From positions 1 to 44,389 of the forward strand of contig UQJE01000013.1 of the NCBI GenBank assembly GCA_900541345.1: a stretch of DNA of 44,389 nt. The letters are read 5' to 3'. Below the pieces are notes generated by a model. The model ran no database searches. It was not told where the DNA came from and saw only the letters and a program-made list of their open reading frames with translations. Numbering within the stretch: position 1 is the first letter of the stretch; each line of letters starts with the position of its first letter. Shown piece by piece: positions 1 through 7,373 of the stretch. The stretch comes from an uncultured Blautia sp. (lineage in GTDB: Bacteria > Bacillota > Clostridia > Lachnospirales > Lachnospiraceae). A program made the position numbers and the translations under genes.

Positions 1-73
1 AAGTACACATTTCGGCTATTGCCGGTAATAATCACTCAGGATTCCGAGAGATCATTCTAAGTTTACTATTTTC

Positions 74-102
74 ATTATAGCACTTTTATTTTTATCTTTC
101 TA
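74..102 (-). promoter_or_regulatory. Candidate leftward promoter next to parS
   Basis: On the minus strand an extended -10 (TGCTATAAT, -10 hexamer at 79-74) lies just past the perfect parS at 108-123. The -35 is weak (TAGAAA at 102-97, 17-bp spacer). It would drive a gene leaving the window to the left. In many Firmicutes parA-parB lies beyond rsmG, so this could be their promoter, but no coding sequence is visible to confirm it. Confidence 0.4.
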
Positions 103-107
103 CATAA

Positions 108-123
108 TGTTTCACGTGAAACA
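108..123. promoter_or_regulatory. parS: parS centromere site (perfect)
   Basis: The 16-bp palindrome TGTTTCACGTGAAACA matches the ParB (Spo0J) binding consensus exactly. ParB loads here and spreads, recruiting SMC and ParA for origin segregation. The site is intergenic, about 14 kb from the DnaA boxes, as is usual for origin-proximal parS. Confidence 0.93.
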
Positions 124-414
124 TAAAAAAAAGAATTTGTTTTATTCCTTTTATTGTATAGTATACCCAATCCGCCTTTTTTTAATCTTTTATCTCAGAA
201 ATCTATTTTTTGTCATCCTCCCTAAATGTACAATATTCCAACGGTCACTGTTTATAGCAACAATTCAACATTTATTCAAAATTTCATGTGACAATAAGAT
301 TTATTTTTTTATATCTTGAGATTTCGACATATGCATGCCAAAACACCTCGCAGGATAGTTCCGCCAAACAATCTCTCCCTGTACTTTTCATGTGATTGCA
401 AAAGCGAAAAACCA
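124..414. other. AT-rich intergenic stretch, no gene seen
   Basis: This very AT-rich segment lies between the parS site and the hydrolase promoter. One open frame (107-319) begins inside parS, but it has no ribosome binding site, its sequence is Phe/Ile/Tyr-rich, and its first residues (MFHVKH) are simply the translation of parS. I see no RNA gene or convincing repeat. Confidence 0.5.
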
Positions 415-443
415 TTGTAAACCCACTTATTTTAGCGTATAAT
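415..443 (+). promoter_or_regulatory. Promoter of the alpha/beta-hydrolase gene
   Basis: TTGTAA (415-420), a 17-bp spacer and TATAAT (438-443) form a good sigma-A type promoter. It lies 48 bases before the start codon at 491, which is preceded by the ribosome binding site AAGGAGG. Confidence 0.7.
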
Positions 444-490
444 AAATACAATTAATACCCGTTTATACCAGCAAAACAAGGAGGCTTATT

Positions 491-1441
491 ATGAAAAAAA
501 AGAACCATAAACTTCTGACCTTAGCTGTGCTTGCCGGAAGCGCTACAACAGTTATTCATGTTGCAAATAAATTTATTGCTGCAACTTCACAGTTAAAAGA
601 AATGTTGGATATATCCTGCAGAAACTTTTATGAATGGCGTCTAGGAGATATTTACTATACAAAAAGAGGGGAAGGCTCACCAATTCTTTTGATACACGAT
701 TTGCTTCCCGGAGCTTCCGGCTATGAATGGAATCGTATTGAAAAAGAACTTGCAACAGAACACACAGTTTATACTATAGATTTACTTGGCTGCGGGCGTT
801 CTGCCAAACCGGGAATCACTTATACAAACTTCCTGTATGTACAATTGATATGTGACTTTGTGAAAGATGTTATCAAGGAAAAAACCGACATTATAGCAAG
901 CGGAATGTCCTGTTCTTTTGCCGTTATGTCCTGTTTAAACGAAAAAGAATATCTGGGTAAACTTATGCTTGTAAATCCTCCAAGCCTTAATTCACTCCAG
1001 AAAATACCAGGATATAAAGAAAAGCTGCTTAAAACCGCTTTAGAAATCCCTGTATTTGGAACCCTGGTATATCACATGATTGTTTCACGTGAAAATACAA
1101 GCAATCTTTTTATAGAAAACATGTATCACAATCCATTTCATGTATCAGATGAAATCATTGATACTTATTATGAAGCAGCACATAAAGGTGGCTGCTATGC
1201 AAAATTTTTATTAGGCAGTCTCATTGGAAAATATGTAAATATCAGCATTGACCATGCACTTTCTTCTATTGATAACTGCCTTTATATCGTCTCCGGTGAA
1301 GAAAGCAGCAGCCAGCTTATCGCAAATGAATATGCTCGGCTAAATCCCGCTATTGAATCTGTCCAGATTCCAAAAACTAAACGCCTGCCTCATATGGAAG
1401 ACCCGGAACACTTTCTTGAGCAAGTAGGTATTTTCTTTTAA
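491..1441 (+). CDS. Membrane-anchored alpha/beta-fold hydrolase
   Basis: This 316-residue protein of the alpha/beta-hydrolase superfamily is probably held at the membrane by a hydrophobic N-terminus (about residues 8-30) after a Lys-rich start. The nucleophile elbow reads GMSCS with Ser140; the last Gly of GxSxG is replaced by Ser. The likely catalytic His is H301 in the C-terminal LPHMEDPEHF. At the usual position of the catalytic acid (after the VSGEE strand, about residues 270-275) there is Ser rather than Asp, so the acid may come from elsewhere or activity may be altered. The start is fixed by AAGGAGG. It has its own promoter, is transcribed toward the origin (head-on to replication) and converges on the DUF4340 gene. 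A near-parS sequence lies within the frame. Substrate is unknown. Confidence 0.85.
   Translation: MKKKNHKLLTLAVLAGSATTVIHVANKFIAATSQLKEMLDISCRNFYEWRLGDIYYTKRGEGSPILLIHDLLPGASGYEWNRIEKELATEHTVYTIDLLGCGRSAKPGITYTNFLYVQLICDFVKDVIKEKTDIIASGMSCSFAVMSCLNEKEYLGKLMLVNPPSLNSLQKIPGYKEKLLKTALEIPVFGTLVYHMIVSRENTSNLFIENMYHNPFHVSDEIIDTYYEAAHKGGCYAKFLLGSLIGKYVNISIDHALSSIDNCLYIVSGEESSSQLIANEYARLNPAIESVQIPKTKRLPHMEDPEHFLEQVGIFF
1081..1096. promoter_or_regulatory. Near-match parS site
   Basis: TGTTTCACGTGAAAAT matches 14 of 16 parS bases; the last two differ. It is inside the hydrolase gene, where it encodes the Val-Ser-Arg-Glu of the protein. It could be a weak ParB site or a decayed copy. Confidence 0.45.
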
Positions 1442-1513
1442 AAGTAAAATGTAATCATCAAAATATACTATATGGTATTTCGTGCAACTATCAGACGCAA
1501 TTCCATGCACTTA

Positions 1514-1567
1514 AATAAAGAAGCACAAATTCCCAGGATAAAACAAAGGAATTTGCGCTTCTTTATT
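1514..1567. terminator. Bidirectional terminator between convergent genes
   Basis: A 20-base inverted repeat (1514-1533 against 1548-1567, one mismatch) has A-rich and T-rich flanks on both sides. It can therefore end transcription of the hydrolase gene from the left and of the DUF4340 operon from the right. Confidence 0.8.
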
Positions 1568-1587
1568 AATAATCTTCTCTTATACGG

Positions 1588-3132
1588 TTACTCTTCTGTT
1601 CTGGAAACTTCTTCGTTATTCTCTCCTTCTACCTGTTCATAAGCTTCAAACATTTCTTTTATATTCATTTTATTCACCATATATATTTTGTTTTCCGCTT
1701 TCACACCATAAAAATTAGAATCATAACTGTGATACGATACTTCCTCCTCTGTTCCATCTGTCTTTCTGAGAACAATTTTCATTTCCGGCTCTGAGTTCAG
1801 AGTCGTATCGTCTGACACTCTCTTTTGCGCTGTCATATTACTGACTTTATTGTAGAAAGTATTCATGTTTATGCTGTCCAATTCTTTTCCGTCCATTTCA
1901 TAGCTAATCGTCTCTGTTTCATTTCCGTCTTCATCTTTAGATGTTTCACGTGAAACATTTATAGTCTTTCTTTCACCTTTATAAGTAATTTCAACACTTT
2001 CTATATCATTTATAGAAGTATAACATACATTCATGTCCCAAAAATCCGAGTCATCTTTATCCAGGAATGTTGAAAGTGTCTCTTCTGACATTGTGTAAAC
2101 TTCTTTACTGTCATCAACACTTACATATCTGTCTCCCTCCTCTGCTTCACTGCCTACGTGTATCACAAGGCTTTTATCTTCCATCTCTGCTTCTTCCTCT
2201 TTTTTCTCTCCTGTCTCTTCTCCCTTTTTTTCTCCTTGTTTTTCTTCTGTATTTTCTGCCTCTTCCAACTCTGTTTCTTCCGATTTTAGATTATCTGTTT
2301 CTTTTTTTGATACTTCCTCTTCATAATTCAATATTACGTTCGCATACGGTTTATTCAAGCCATAGCTCTCCATTTCTTCCTCAGAGGCATCATAATTAAC
2401 AAAAGAAGCATATTCCAAAGTACTAAAAGAAGAAGCCATACTTGCTGCTTTTGCAGAATCTGCCTTTTCCTGATTTCCCCCGTCAGAAACATACCAAAAT
2501 CCGTTTTCATCCACAGACAAATTGTACGATGTTTCCCCCTCCACTTGAATTGCCTTTATATTTTCTGAACTGATTTCCGGAAAAGTTCCTGACTCCGCAT
2601 AATCGTAAAGACTGTTCATAAATGGTTCAATCGATGCACTTGCCACAAGATATACCTTTTTATCGTCCTCATTTTTCTTTACATAATACTGACTTACAGA
2701 CTCATTTTTCACACCTATTTTTATAGAAGTTTCTTCCCCCACCTTTGTTTTAAAAACAATGGTATTTACAGGTGAATCCAGTCCGTATTCAGACAAATCA
2801 CTTACATCATCCAGAACTCTCTCCGCCTTTAAATCTCCCAGCATACCAACAGCATTATTTAAAGTATCCTGCGATACAGGAAACGCTTCATCATTGCCCT
2901 TTACCCATTCTTCCTCTTTTCTCTGGAATGTAACTTCTTTTTTGTCAATCAAAAATTTTACCGTCTCTATTTCATCTGCAGAAGCATCTGTAACAGAAAC
3001 CTGTTCTTCTTCCTCTTTGCTGTTCTCTGCCTCCTCCTGTTTTGATACATACGTACTCACTCCCAGATATACTCCACACAAAACAGCCAGAGACACTACA
3101 GCTAAAACCATTTTTACTGTTTTTTTCTTCAT
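1588..3132 (-). CDS. DUF4340 family protein, last gene of GldG-type ABC operon
   Basis: This 514-residue protein has one N-terminal membrane helix (about 7-29). No usable lipobox is seen, so it is probably an anchored extracytoplasmic protein. Its repeated short beta segments, such as EYGLDSPVNTIVF and SYGLNKPYANVIL, are typical of DUF4340 domains, which commonly accompany GldG-like ABC systems. Residues about 267-320 form a Glu/Lys-rich low-complexity insert between two domain halves. The start overlaps the upstream stop by one base (TGATG), so translation is likely coupled. A perfect parS lies within the frame near residues 392-397. The function of the family is not established. Confidence 0.85.
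   Translation of the reverse strand: MKKKTVKMVLAVVSLAVLCGVYLGVSTYVSKQEEAENSKEEEEQVSVTDASADEIETVKFLIDKKEVTFQRKEEEWVKGNDEAFPVSQDTLNNAVGMLGDLKAERVLDDVSDLSEYGLDSPVNTIVFKTKVGEETSIKIGVKNESVSQYYVKKNEDDKKVYLVASASIEPFMNSLYDYAESGTFPEISSENIKAIQVEGETSYNLSVDENGFWYVSDGGNQEKADSAKAASMASSFSTLEYASFVNYDASEEEMESYGLNKPYANVILNYEEEVSKKETDNLKSEETELEEAENTEEKQGEKKGEETGEKKEEEAEMEDKSLVIHVGSEAEEGDRYVSVDDSKEVYTMSEETLSTFLDKDDSDFWDMNVCYTSINDIESVEITYKGERKTINVSRETSKDEDGNETETISYEMDGKELDSINMNTFYNKVSNMTAQKRVSDDTTLNSEPEMKIVLRKTDGTEEEVSYHSYDSNFYGVKAENKIYMVNKMNIKEMFEAYEQVEGENNEEVSRTEE
1942..1957. promoter_or_regulatory. parS: parS centromere site (perfect), inside a gene
   Basis: A second exact TGTTTCACGTGAAACA lies 1.8 kb from the first, inside the DUF4340 coding sequence, where it is read as Asn-Val-Ser-Arg-Glu-Thr. 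Intragenic parS sites are also known in Bacillus. The exact palindrome favours selection for ParB binding over chance. Confidence 0.92.
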
Positions 3133-4637
3133 CAGGCTCTTCTCCTTTTAAACCAAATCGCAAATCCAAACACCAGGAAAGTGCCCGGGATAATACCGAT
3201 CACCCATATTTTCCAGAAACTTGCATCGTATTCTGTCAATGTCAGAGACGCTGTCTGAAGACTCTTAGACGGAATAGAAACACTCGCACTTTCTTCCGTG
3301 TCTGCCAGCCACTTCAGAGATTCTGTGACAAGCTTCTGGTTTCCTCCTGAAACCATCTGATCAACTTGGCTGTCTATGATATTTGCAGTAGAATAATACA
3401 CAATCTGTGTCTCTTTCCCATCAGTCAAACTTTCTGTTATGCTTACCCCAACGTCAAATGGTCCGTCAATATCCCCCTCTTCTTTTTCTATCTGAGAACT
3501 GTTCATATTTATTTTTGAATACGCACTGTCTGATGTGGTGAGGATACTTTCTATTTTTACAGTATCTCTCACATCGTCCAGCTTTTGAATACCCTGCGCA
3601 AATGGAGCAAGTGTCAGATAATCAGAAGCTGCTGCCTCTGATGATGCTTCTGTACTTTTAACAGACGGAACAAGATAATACGGCATCTGCATCGCATAAT
3701 GCTGTGTATCTCCCTCAAAAACAAGCCCTTCTGCACGTTTTACGCCATAATTTTCTAATATAGAATCAAAATTTTTCAATTCTGTCTCCGTATAATCCGA
3801 AAAAATCATAGCTTTTCCGCCATTTTCCAGGTATTTTAAAACTGCTTCTTTTTCAGTCGAAGAAAGATCTGTAGTTGGAGAAACAATCATAAGACAATTT
3901 GCATCTTCCGGCACGTTTTCTTCTGTGAGAAGATTCAATTCCTCCACTTCAATATTTGCTTTTTCAATACTATCCTTTAAATCTGTAGAAAGTGTTTTTT
4001 CCCCATGACCTTCCAGGGTATATAAAACAGGAAGATTTTCCGATGTCACATATCCAATGGCACTTGTAATCTGACCTTCCCCATCAAATCCAGTTGTCTG
4101 GTAACTGTAAGTATTATAATCCAAACTGCTCTCATACATATCGCTGTAATTTATTATCTTACTTCTTTCCCCAGACTCAACAATAAGACTGTTGGAAGAA
4201 ATCTGCTCATTTGTGTAATCAGAAACAAATTTCGGGTTTACAACCGGGTCTTTCACTTCAATATTAATATGTTTGGATTCATCTTTATATCTTTTCAAAA
4301 GAGATGATATGTTCTTATCTTCGTATCCGGTCTGTGCTATCTGATAAATCGTCACATCTTTATCCAATTCTTTTAATGCTTTCTTTGTTTCATCTCCAAT
4401 AGAATAAAGGCCTGAATCACTCACATCAATCTGCGTATATTTTGAAGGGATTTTTCCTGCAATCATGTTAATAACAATAACTGCTGCCACAAAAACAACG
4501 GTTATTATCATACTATAAGAACCATTTTTAATATGCTTTTTGCTTACAGTTCCTACTACCTTTTTTATATTAAATTTTCTGTTCTTTTTTTCTTTATTTT
4601 GCTCGTTATTTTTTTTTGCTTTTTTTCTAAAACTCAT
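3132..4637 (-). CDS. GldG-like ABC transporter auxiliary protein
   Basis: This 501-residue protein belongs to the GldG / ABC_transp_aux type. A basic N-terminus (residues 1-35) is followed by a membrane helix (about 40-60), a large extracytoplasmic region with a Rossmann-like section (VLYTLEGHGEKTL, CLMIVSPTTDLSSTEKEAVLKYL, GKAMIFSDY) and a C-terminal membrane helix (about 475-495) ending in KRRRA. In Bacteroidetes gliding systems GldG works with GldF and GldA. In Clostridia the homologues form an ABC system of unknown cargo, and here the permease and ATPase lie directly upstream. Confidence 0.88.
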   Translation of the reverse strand: MSFRKKAKKNNEQNKEKKNRKFNIKKVVGTVSKKHIKNGSYSMIITVVFVAAVIVINMIAGKIPSKYTQIDVSDSGLYSIGDETKKALKELDKDVTIYQIAQTGYEDKNISSLLKRYKDESKHINIEVKDPVVNPKFVSDYTNEQISSNSLIVESGERSKIINYSDMYESSLDYNTYSYQTTGFDGEGQITSAIGYVTSENLPVLYTLEGHGEKTLSTDLKDSIEKANIEVEELNLLTEENVPEDANCLMIVSPTTDLSSTEKEAVLKYLENGGKAMIFSDYTETELKNFDSILENYGVKRAEGLVFEGDTQHYAMQMPYYLVPSVKSTEASSEAAASDYLTLAPFAQGIQKLDDVRDTVKIESILTTSDSAYSKINMNSSQIEKEEGDIDGPFDVGVSITESLTDGKETQIVYYSTANIIDSQVDQMVSGGNQKLVTESLKWLADTEESASVSIPSKSLQTASLTLTEYDASFWKIWVIGIIPGTFLVFGFAIWFKRRRA

Positions 4638-4652
4638 TCTGTCTCTCCCCTC

Positions 4653-5516
4653 CTAATTCCAACGTCTTTTCTGAATGGACTGTATTGTAAGAAAAAGACA
4701 CACTGCAATTACAGAAAGAAAATATACAATTCCTGTTACATCCAGTATGGAATTTGTAAAATTGCTGAAATGTCCGCTTAAATCAAAAACCTCAAGTATC
4801 TTCTGTATTCCACCTTCGAACACAGATGGTTTTACAAAATAAACAACTGCTAATGTCACTTCTCCCACAATACCTGTTATCACAGAGATAAAAATATTTT
4901 TTATCATGATATAAATAATGATAGCTGCTGCCACGATCAAAAGACCAAAGGCAACGCAGGTAGATACTGATGTCTGTGAAAAGAAAGAGGAAATTCCGCT
5001 CATCATATAAAAAGCAAACAACAATACAAAAGTAAGAACTGCGGCCACAACCTGGCTTTCTGTCAAAGCAGACATAAATACGCCAATTGCAAGGTTTGCA
5101 CAGCCAAGAAGAAAAAATCCCAGAATTGCCGTATAGGCAGATGCAAAAGAAACTTCTCCAAATTTCGACATAATAATAGGATATACGCACATGACTAAAA
5201 CAGGTATCGCATATACCGTTACAAGCGCCAGATATTTTCCCATTACAATGTTACCGACCGAAACAGGAGATGTCAGAAGAAGCTGATCTGTCTTCTGTTT
5301 CCGTTCTTCCGCCAGCACTCTCATACTCAGAATAGGAACGCCAATTAAAAATACAAAGGTCAGGGCACTTAATGTATATTCAAATTTCGGATAAGCGGCT
5401 GCAAGCTGATAGGCAGAAAAATAAATTCCTGTCACGATCAGAACAAAAAATATAAACAGGTATCCAACCATAGAAGTCAGATAACTTTTCAATTCTCTTT
5501 TATAAACTGCTGTCAT
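4653..5516 (-). CDS. ABC-2 family permease (GldF-like)
   Basis: This 287-residue protein has six predicted membrane helices and the ABC-2 permease layout. It starts MTAVYKRELKSYLTSMVGYLF, with a cytoplasmic amphipathic start before helix 1. The motif RVLAEERKQKTDQLLLTSPVS after helix 2 is the conserved segment of GldF/NosY-like permeases that contacts the ATPase. The start overlaps the ATPase gene by 17 bases, and a GldG-like gene follows 15 bases downstream, so the three form one transporter. Cargo is unknown. Confidence 0.88.
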   Translation of the reverse strand: MTAVYKRELKSYLTSMVGYLFIFFVLIVTGIYFSAYQLAAAYPKFEYTLSALTFVFLIGVPILSMRVLAEERKQKTDQLLLTSPVSVGNIVMGKYLALVTVYAIPVLVMCVYPIIMSKFGEVSFASAYTAILGFFLLGCANLAIGVFMSALTESQVVAAVLTFVLLFAFYMMSGISSFFSQTSVSTCVAFGLLIVAAAIIIYIMIKNIFISVITGIVGEVTLAVVYFVKPSVFEGGIQKILEVFDLSGHFSNFTNSILDVTGIVYFLSVIAVCLFLTIQSIQKRRWN

Positions 5517-6468
5517 GGTTCGTCTCCTTATTTTTTTCAGATTCTGTAAGCTCCAGGAAAATTTCTTCCAGAGATACTTTTTTCGACTTCATTTCAAGAA
5601 TCGGGCAATGAAGCTCTGCCATTTTCAGGAATACTTCCTCGCGAATATCTTCCTGCTCTTCTGTGGAAACACTTACGTTCCACACGCCTTCTTCCTCGTT
5701 AGAGCCAAGCTCTGTTTCTTTTACCTTATCAATTTCCTTAAGCCCGTTTTCTATCAGCTCTTTCTCACCTTTAATAAGCATATTTAAGGTATTAGAGCCT
5801 TCTGCAAGACGGCTTAAATTATCAGGCGTATCGCTTGCCACAAGACGTCCATGTGAAATAATCAATACGTAATCACATACTGCGCTTACTTCTGACAGTA
5901 TATGCGAACTTAAAATAACAGTATGCTTCTTCTTCAGTTCTTTAATCAGCGAACGAATCTCTATAATCTGCTTCGGATCAAGACCAACTGTAGGCTCATC
6001 AAGAATAATCACTTCCGGATAACCAAGAATTGCCTGCGCCAGCCCTACTCTCTGTCTGTATCCCTTTGACAGATTTTTGATGAGACGGTTTTTCATATCT
6101 GTAATCTTTACCATATCCATAACCTCCTCGATCATGGATTCTCTTTCTTTTCTGGGAATTTTCTTAAGATCTGCCGCAAATTTCATATACTCCAGAACCG
6201 TCATATCAAAGTAAAGCGGCGGTTGTTCCGGCAGATAACCGATGCATTTCTTGGCTTCCTCCGGTTCTTCCAAAATATCATGTCCGTCAATAACAACCTT
6301 TCCCTCTGTAGAGGCAATATAGCCGGTTATCATATTCATCGTAGTGGATTTTCCTGCTCCATTCGGTCCGAGAAAGCCATAGATTTTCCCCTTTTCAATA
6401 TGAAAAGAAAGATGATCCACTGCTGTATGGTCCCCGTATCTTTTAACCAGATTCGTTACTTCGATCAT
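5500..6468 (-). CDS. ABC transporter ATP-binding protein (GldA-like)
   Basis: This 322-residue ATPase has Walker A GPNGAGKST (34-42), a Q-loop in the YLPEQPPLYFDMTV region, the signature LSKGYRQRVGLAQA (about 134-147), Walker B VIILDEP (about 153-159) and switch His in SSHILSE. A C-terminal extension of about 80 residues is typical of ATPases paired with ABC-2 permeases. It is the first gene of the four-gene operon. The start follows CAGGAGGAG (6482-6474). The leader upstream holds a long hairpin (6490-6559) and a direct repeat (6573-6606), suggesting dedicated regulation. Confidence 0.93.
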   Translation of the reverse strand: MIEVTNLVKRYGDHTAVDHLSFHIEKGKIYGFLGPNGAGKSTTMNMITGYIASTEGKVVIDGHDILEEPEEAKKCIGYLPEQPPLYFDMTVLEYMKFAADLKKIPRKERESMIEEVMDMVKITDMKNRLIKNLSKGYRQRVGLAQAILGYPEVIILDEPTVGLDPKQIIEIRSLIKELKKKHTVILSSHILSEVSAVCDYVLIISHGRLVASDTPDNLSRLAEGSNTLNMLIKGEKELIENGLKEIDKVKETELGSNEEEGVWNVSVSTEEQEDIREEVFLKMAELHCPILEMKSKKVSLEEIFLELTESEKNKETNHDSSL

Positions 6469-6489
6469 TTACTCTCCTCCTGTTTTACA

Positions 6490-6559
6490 AAATTGTAGAG
6501 ACAGCCTCTGGACTGAAACAGAGAATGGGGAATCCAGAATTCTGCTATCTCTACAATTT
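6490..6559 (-). promoter_or_regulatory. Long leader hairpin before ABC operon
   Basis: The arms 6490-6504 and 6545-6559 are complementary at 14 of 15 bases, and an inner pair TCTGGA/TCCAGA can extend the stem. On the minus strand the structure ends about eight bases before the AGGAGG of the ABC ATPase gene. Only four T residues follow the right arm, so it is a poor terminator. Possible roles are control of translation or mRNA stability, or a protein binding site. Confidence 0.55.
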
Positions 6560-6572
6560 CTATTTTATGGAT

Positions 6573-6606
6573 AAAATGTGAGGAAAGTCCGATGAAAATG
6601 TGAGGA
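6573..6606. promoter_or_regulatory. 12-bp direct repeat, candidate operator
   Basis: AAAATGTGAGGA occurs at 6573-6584 and again at 6595-6606. The start-to-start distance of 22 bp is two helical turns. It lies between the rsmG terminator and the leader hairpin of the ABC operon, where a promoter is expected, so it may be a paired regulator site. No -35/-10 pair is convincing here. Confidence 0.4.
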
Positions 6607-6623
6607 TTTTGTGTTTATTCCAT

Positions 6624-6651
6624 GAAAAAAGAAGGACTAAAAAGCCCTTCT
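6624..6651 (-). terminator. Terminator of the rpmH-rsmG cluster
   Basis: On the minus strand AGAAGG (6651-6646) pairs with CCTTCT (6635-6630), followed by a run of six T. It lies immediately after the rsmG stop codon, ending the cluster that starts at rpmH. Confidence 0.75.
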
Positions 6652-6656
6652 CTTTC

Positions 6657-7373
6657 TTAAAGCGGTTCTTTTAACGGTGTTCCCGCTTTTCTGGGATATT
6701 TTCCCGGCGTATTTTTTACTTTTTCAATAACAACAAGTGATCGCTCTATTTCCGAATCCGGAAGTGTGAAATAACAAATATCCTTTATTTCTCCTCCTAA
6801 AAGTTTAATAGCTCTTGCGGCGCCTTCTGCCTCTTCCTGTACCTTTCCCGACTTATAGGAAATAAATACACCGCCCTTCTTTACATAAGGAAGACAGTAT
6901 TCAGAAAGTGTAGACAGATTTGACACTGCTCTTGAGACACATAAATCATACTGCTCTCTGTACGCCTTGTTTTTCGCAAATTCTTCTGCTCTTCCATGAA
7001 TGGCTGTTATTTTATCGAATCCCAGAAGATTGAAAGTTTCCTCAAGAAATGTCACTCTTTTCTTCAGCGAATCCAGCAGGCATTCCTCAAGATGAGGAAA
7101 CGCAATTTTTAGAGGAACTCCCGGAAAACCGGCCCCTGTCCCAATGTCCATCACTTTTTTTACTTTCGCCAGATCAACCGCTTTCACACAGGCAAGGCTG
7201 TCAAGAAAATGCTTTACAAGTACCTCCTGAAATTCCGTAATCCCTGTTAAATTCATAACTTTATTTTTTTCCACAAGATACTCGTAGAATTTAATAAACT
7301 GTTCCTTCTGGTTTTCATCAAGAGAAATCCCCAGATTTTCACATCCCTTTTCCAGAACGGTCATATCATACAT
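6657..7373 (-). CDS. rsmG: 16S rRNA (guanine527-N7)-methyltransferase RsmG
   Basis: This 238-residue protein (older name GidB) methylates N7 of G527 in 16S rRNA using SAM. The SAM-binding motif DIGTGAGFPG is at 76-85 and NLTGI at 41-45 is typical. The C-terminal tail KYPRKAGTPLKEPL is a hallmark of Firmicute RsmG. The start overlaps the mnmG stop (TAATG) and is preceded by AAGGAGG. Last gene of its cluster. Confidence 0.97.
   Translation of the reverse strand: MYDMTVLEKGCENLGISLDENQKEQFIKFYEYLVEKNKVMNLTGITEFQEVLVKHFLDSLACVKAVDLAKVKKVMDIGTGAGFPGVPLKIAFPHLEECLLDSLKKRVTFLEETFNLLGFDKITAIHGRAEEFAKNKAYREQYDLCVSRAVSNLSTLSEYCLPYVKKGGVFISYKSGKVQEEAEGAARAIKLLGGEIKDICYFTLPDSEIERSLVVIEKVKNTPGKYPRKAGTPLKEPL

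Noticed and set aside
107..319. 70-codon open frame at the left edge
   Set aside because: It begins inside parS, has no ribosome binding site, and its Phe/Ile/Tyr-rich sequence reflects AT-rich DNA.
2067..2399. Leu-rich 110-codon frame opposite the DUF4340 gene
   Set aside because: It is the antisense of the Glu/Lys-rich insert, which yields Leu/Phe/Ser codons; no ribosome binding site.
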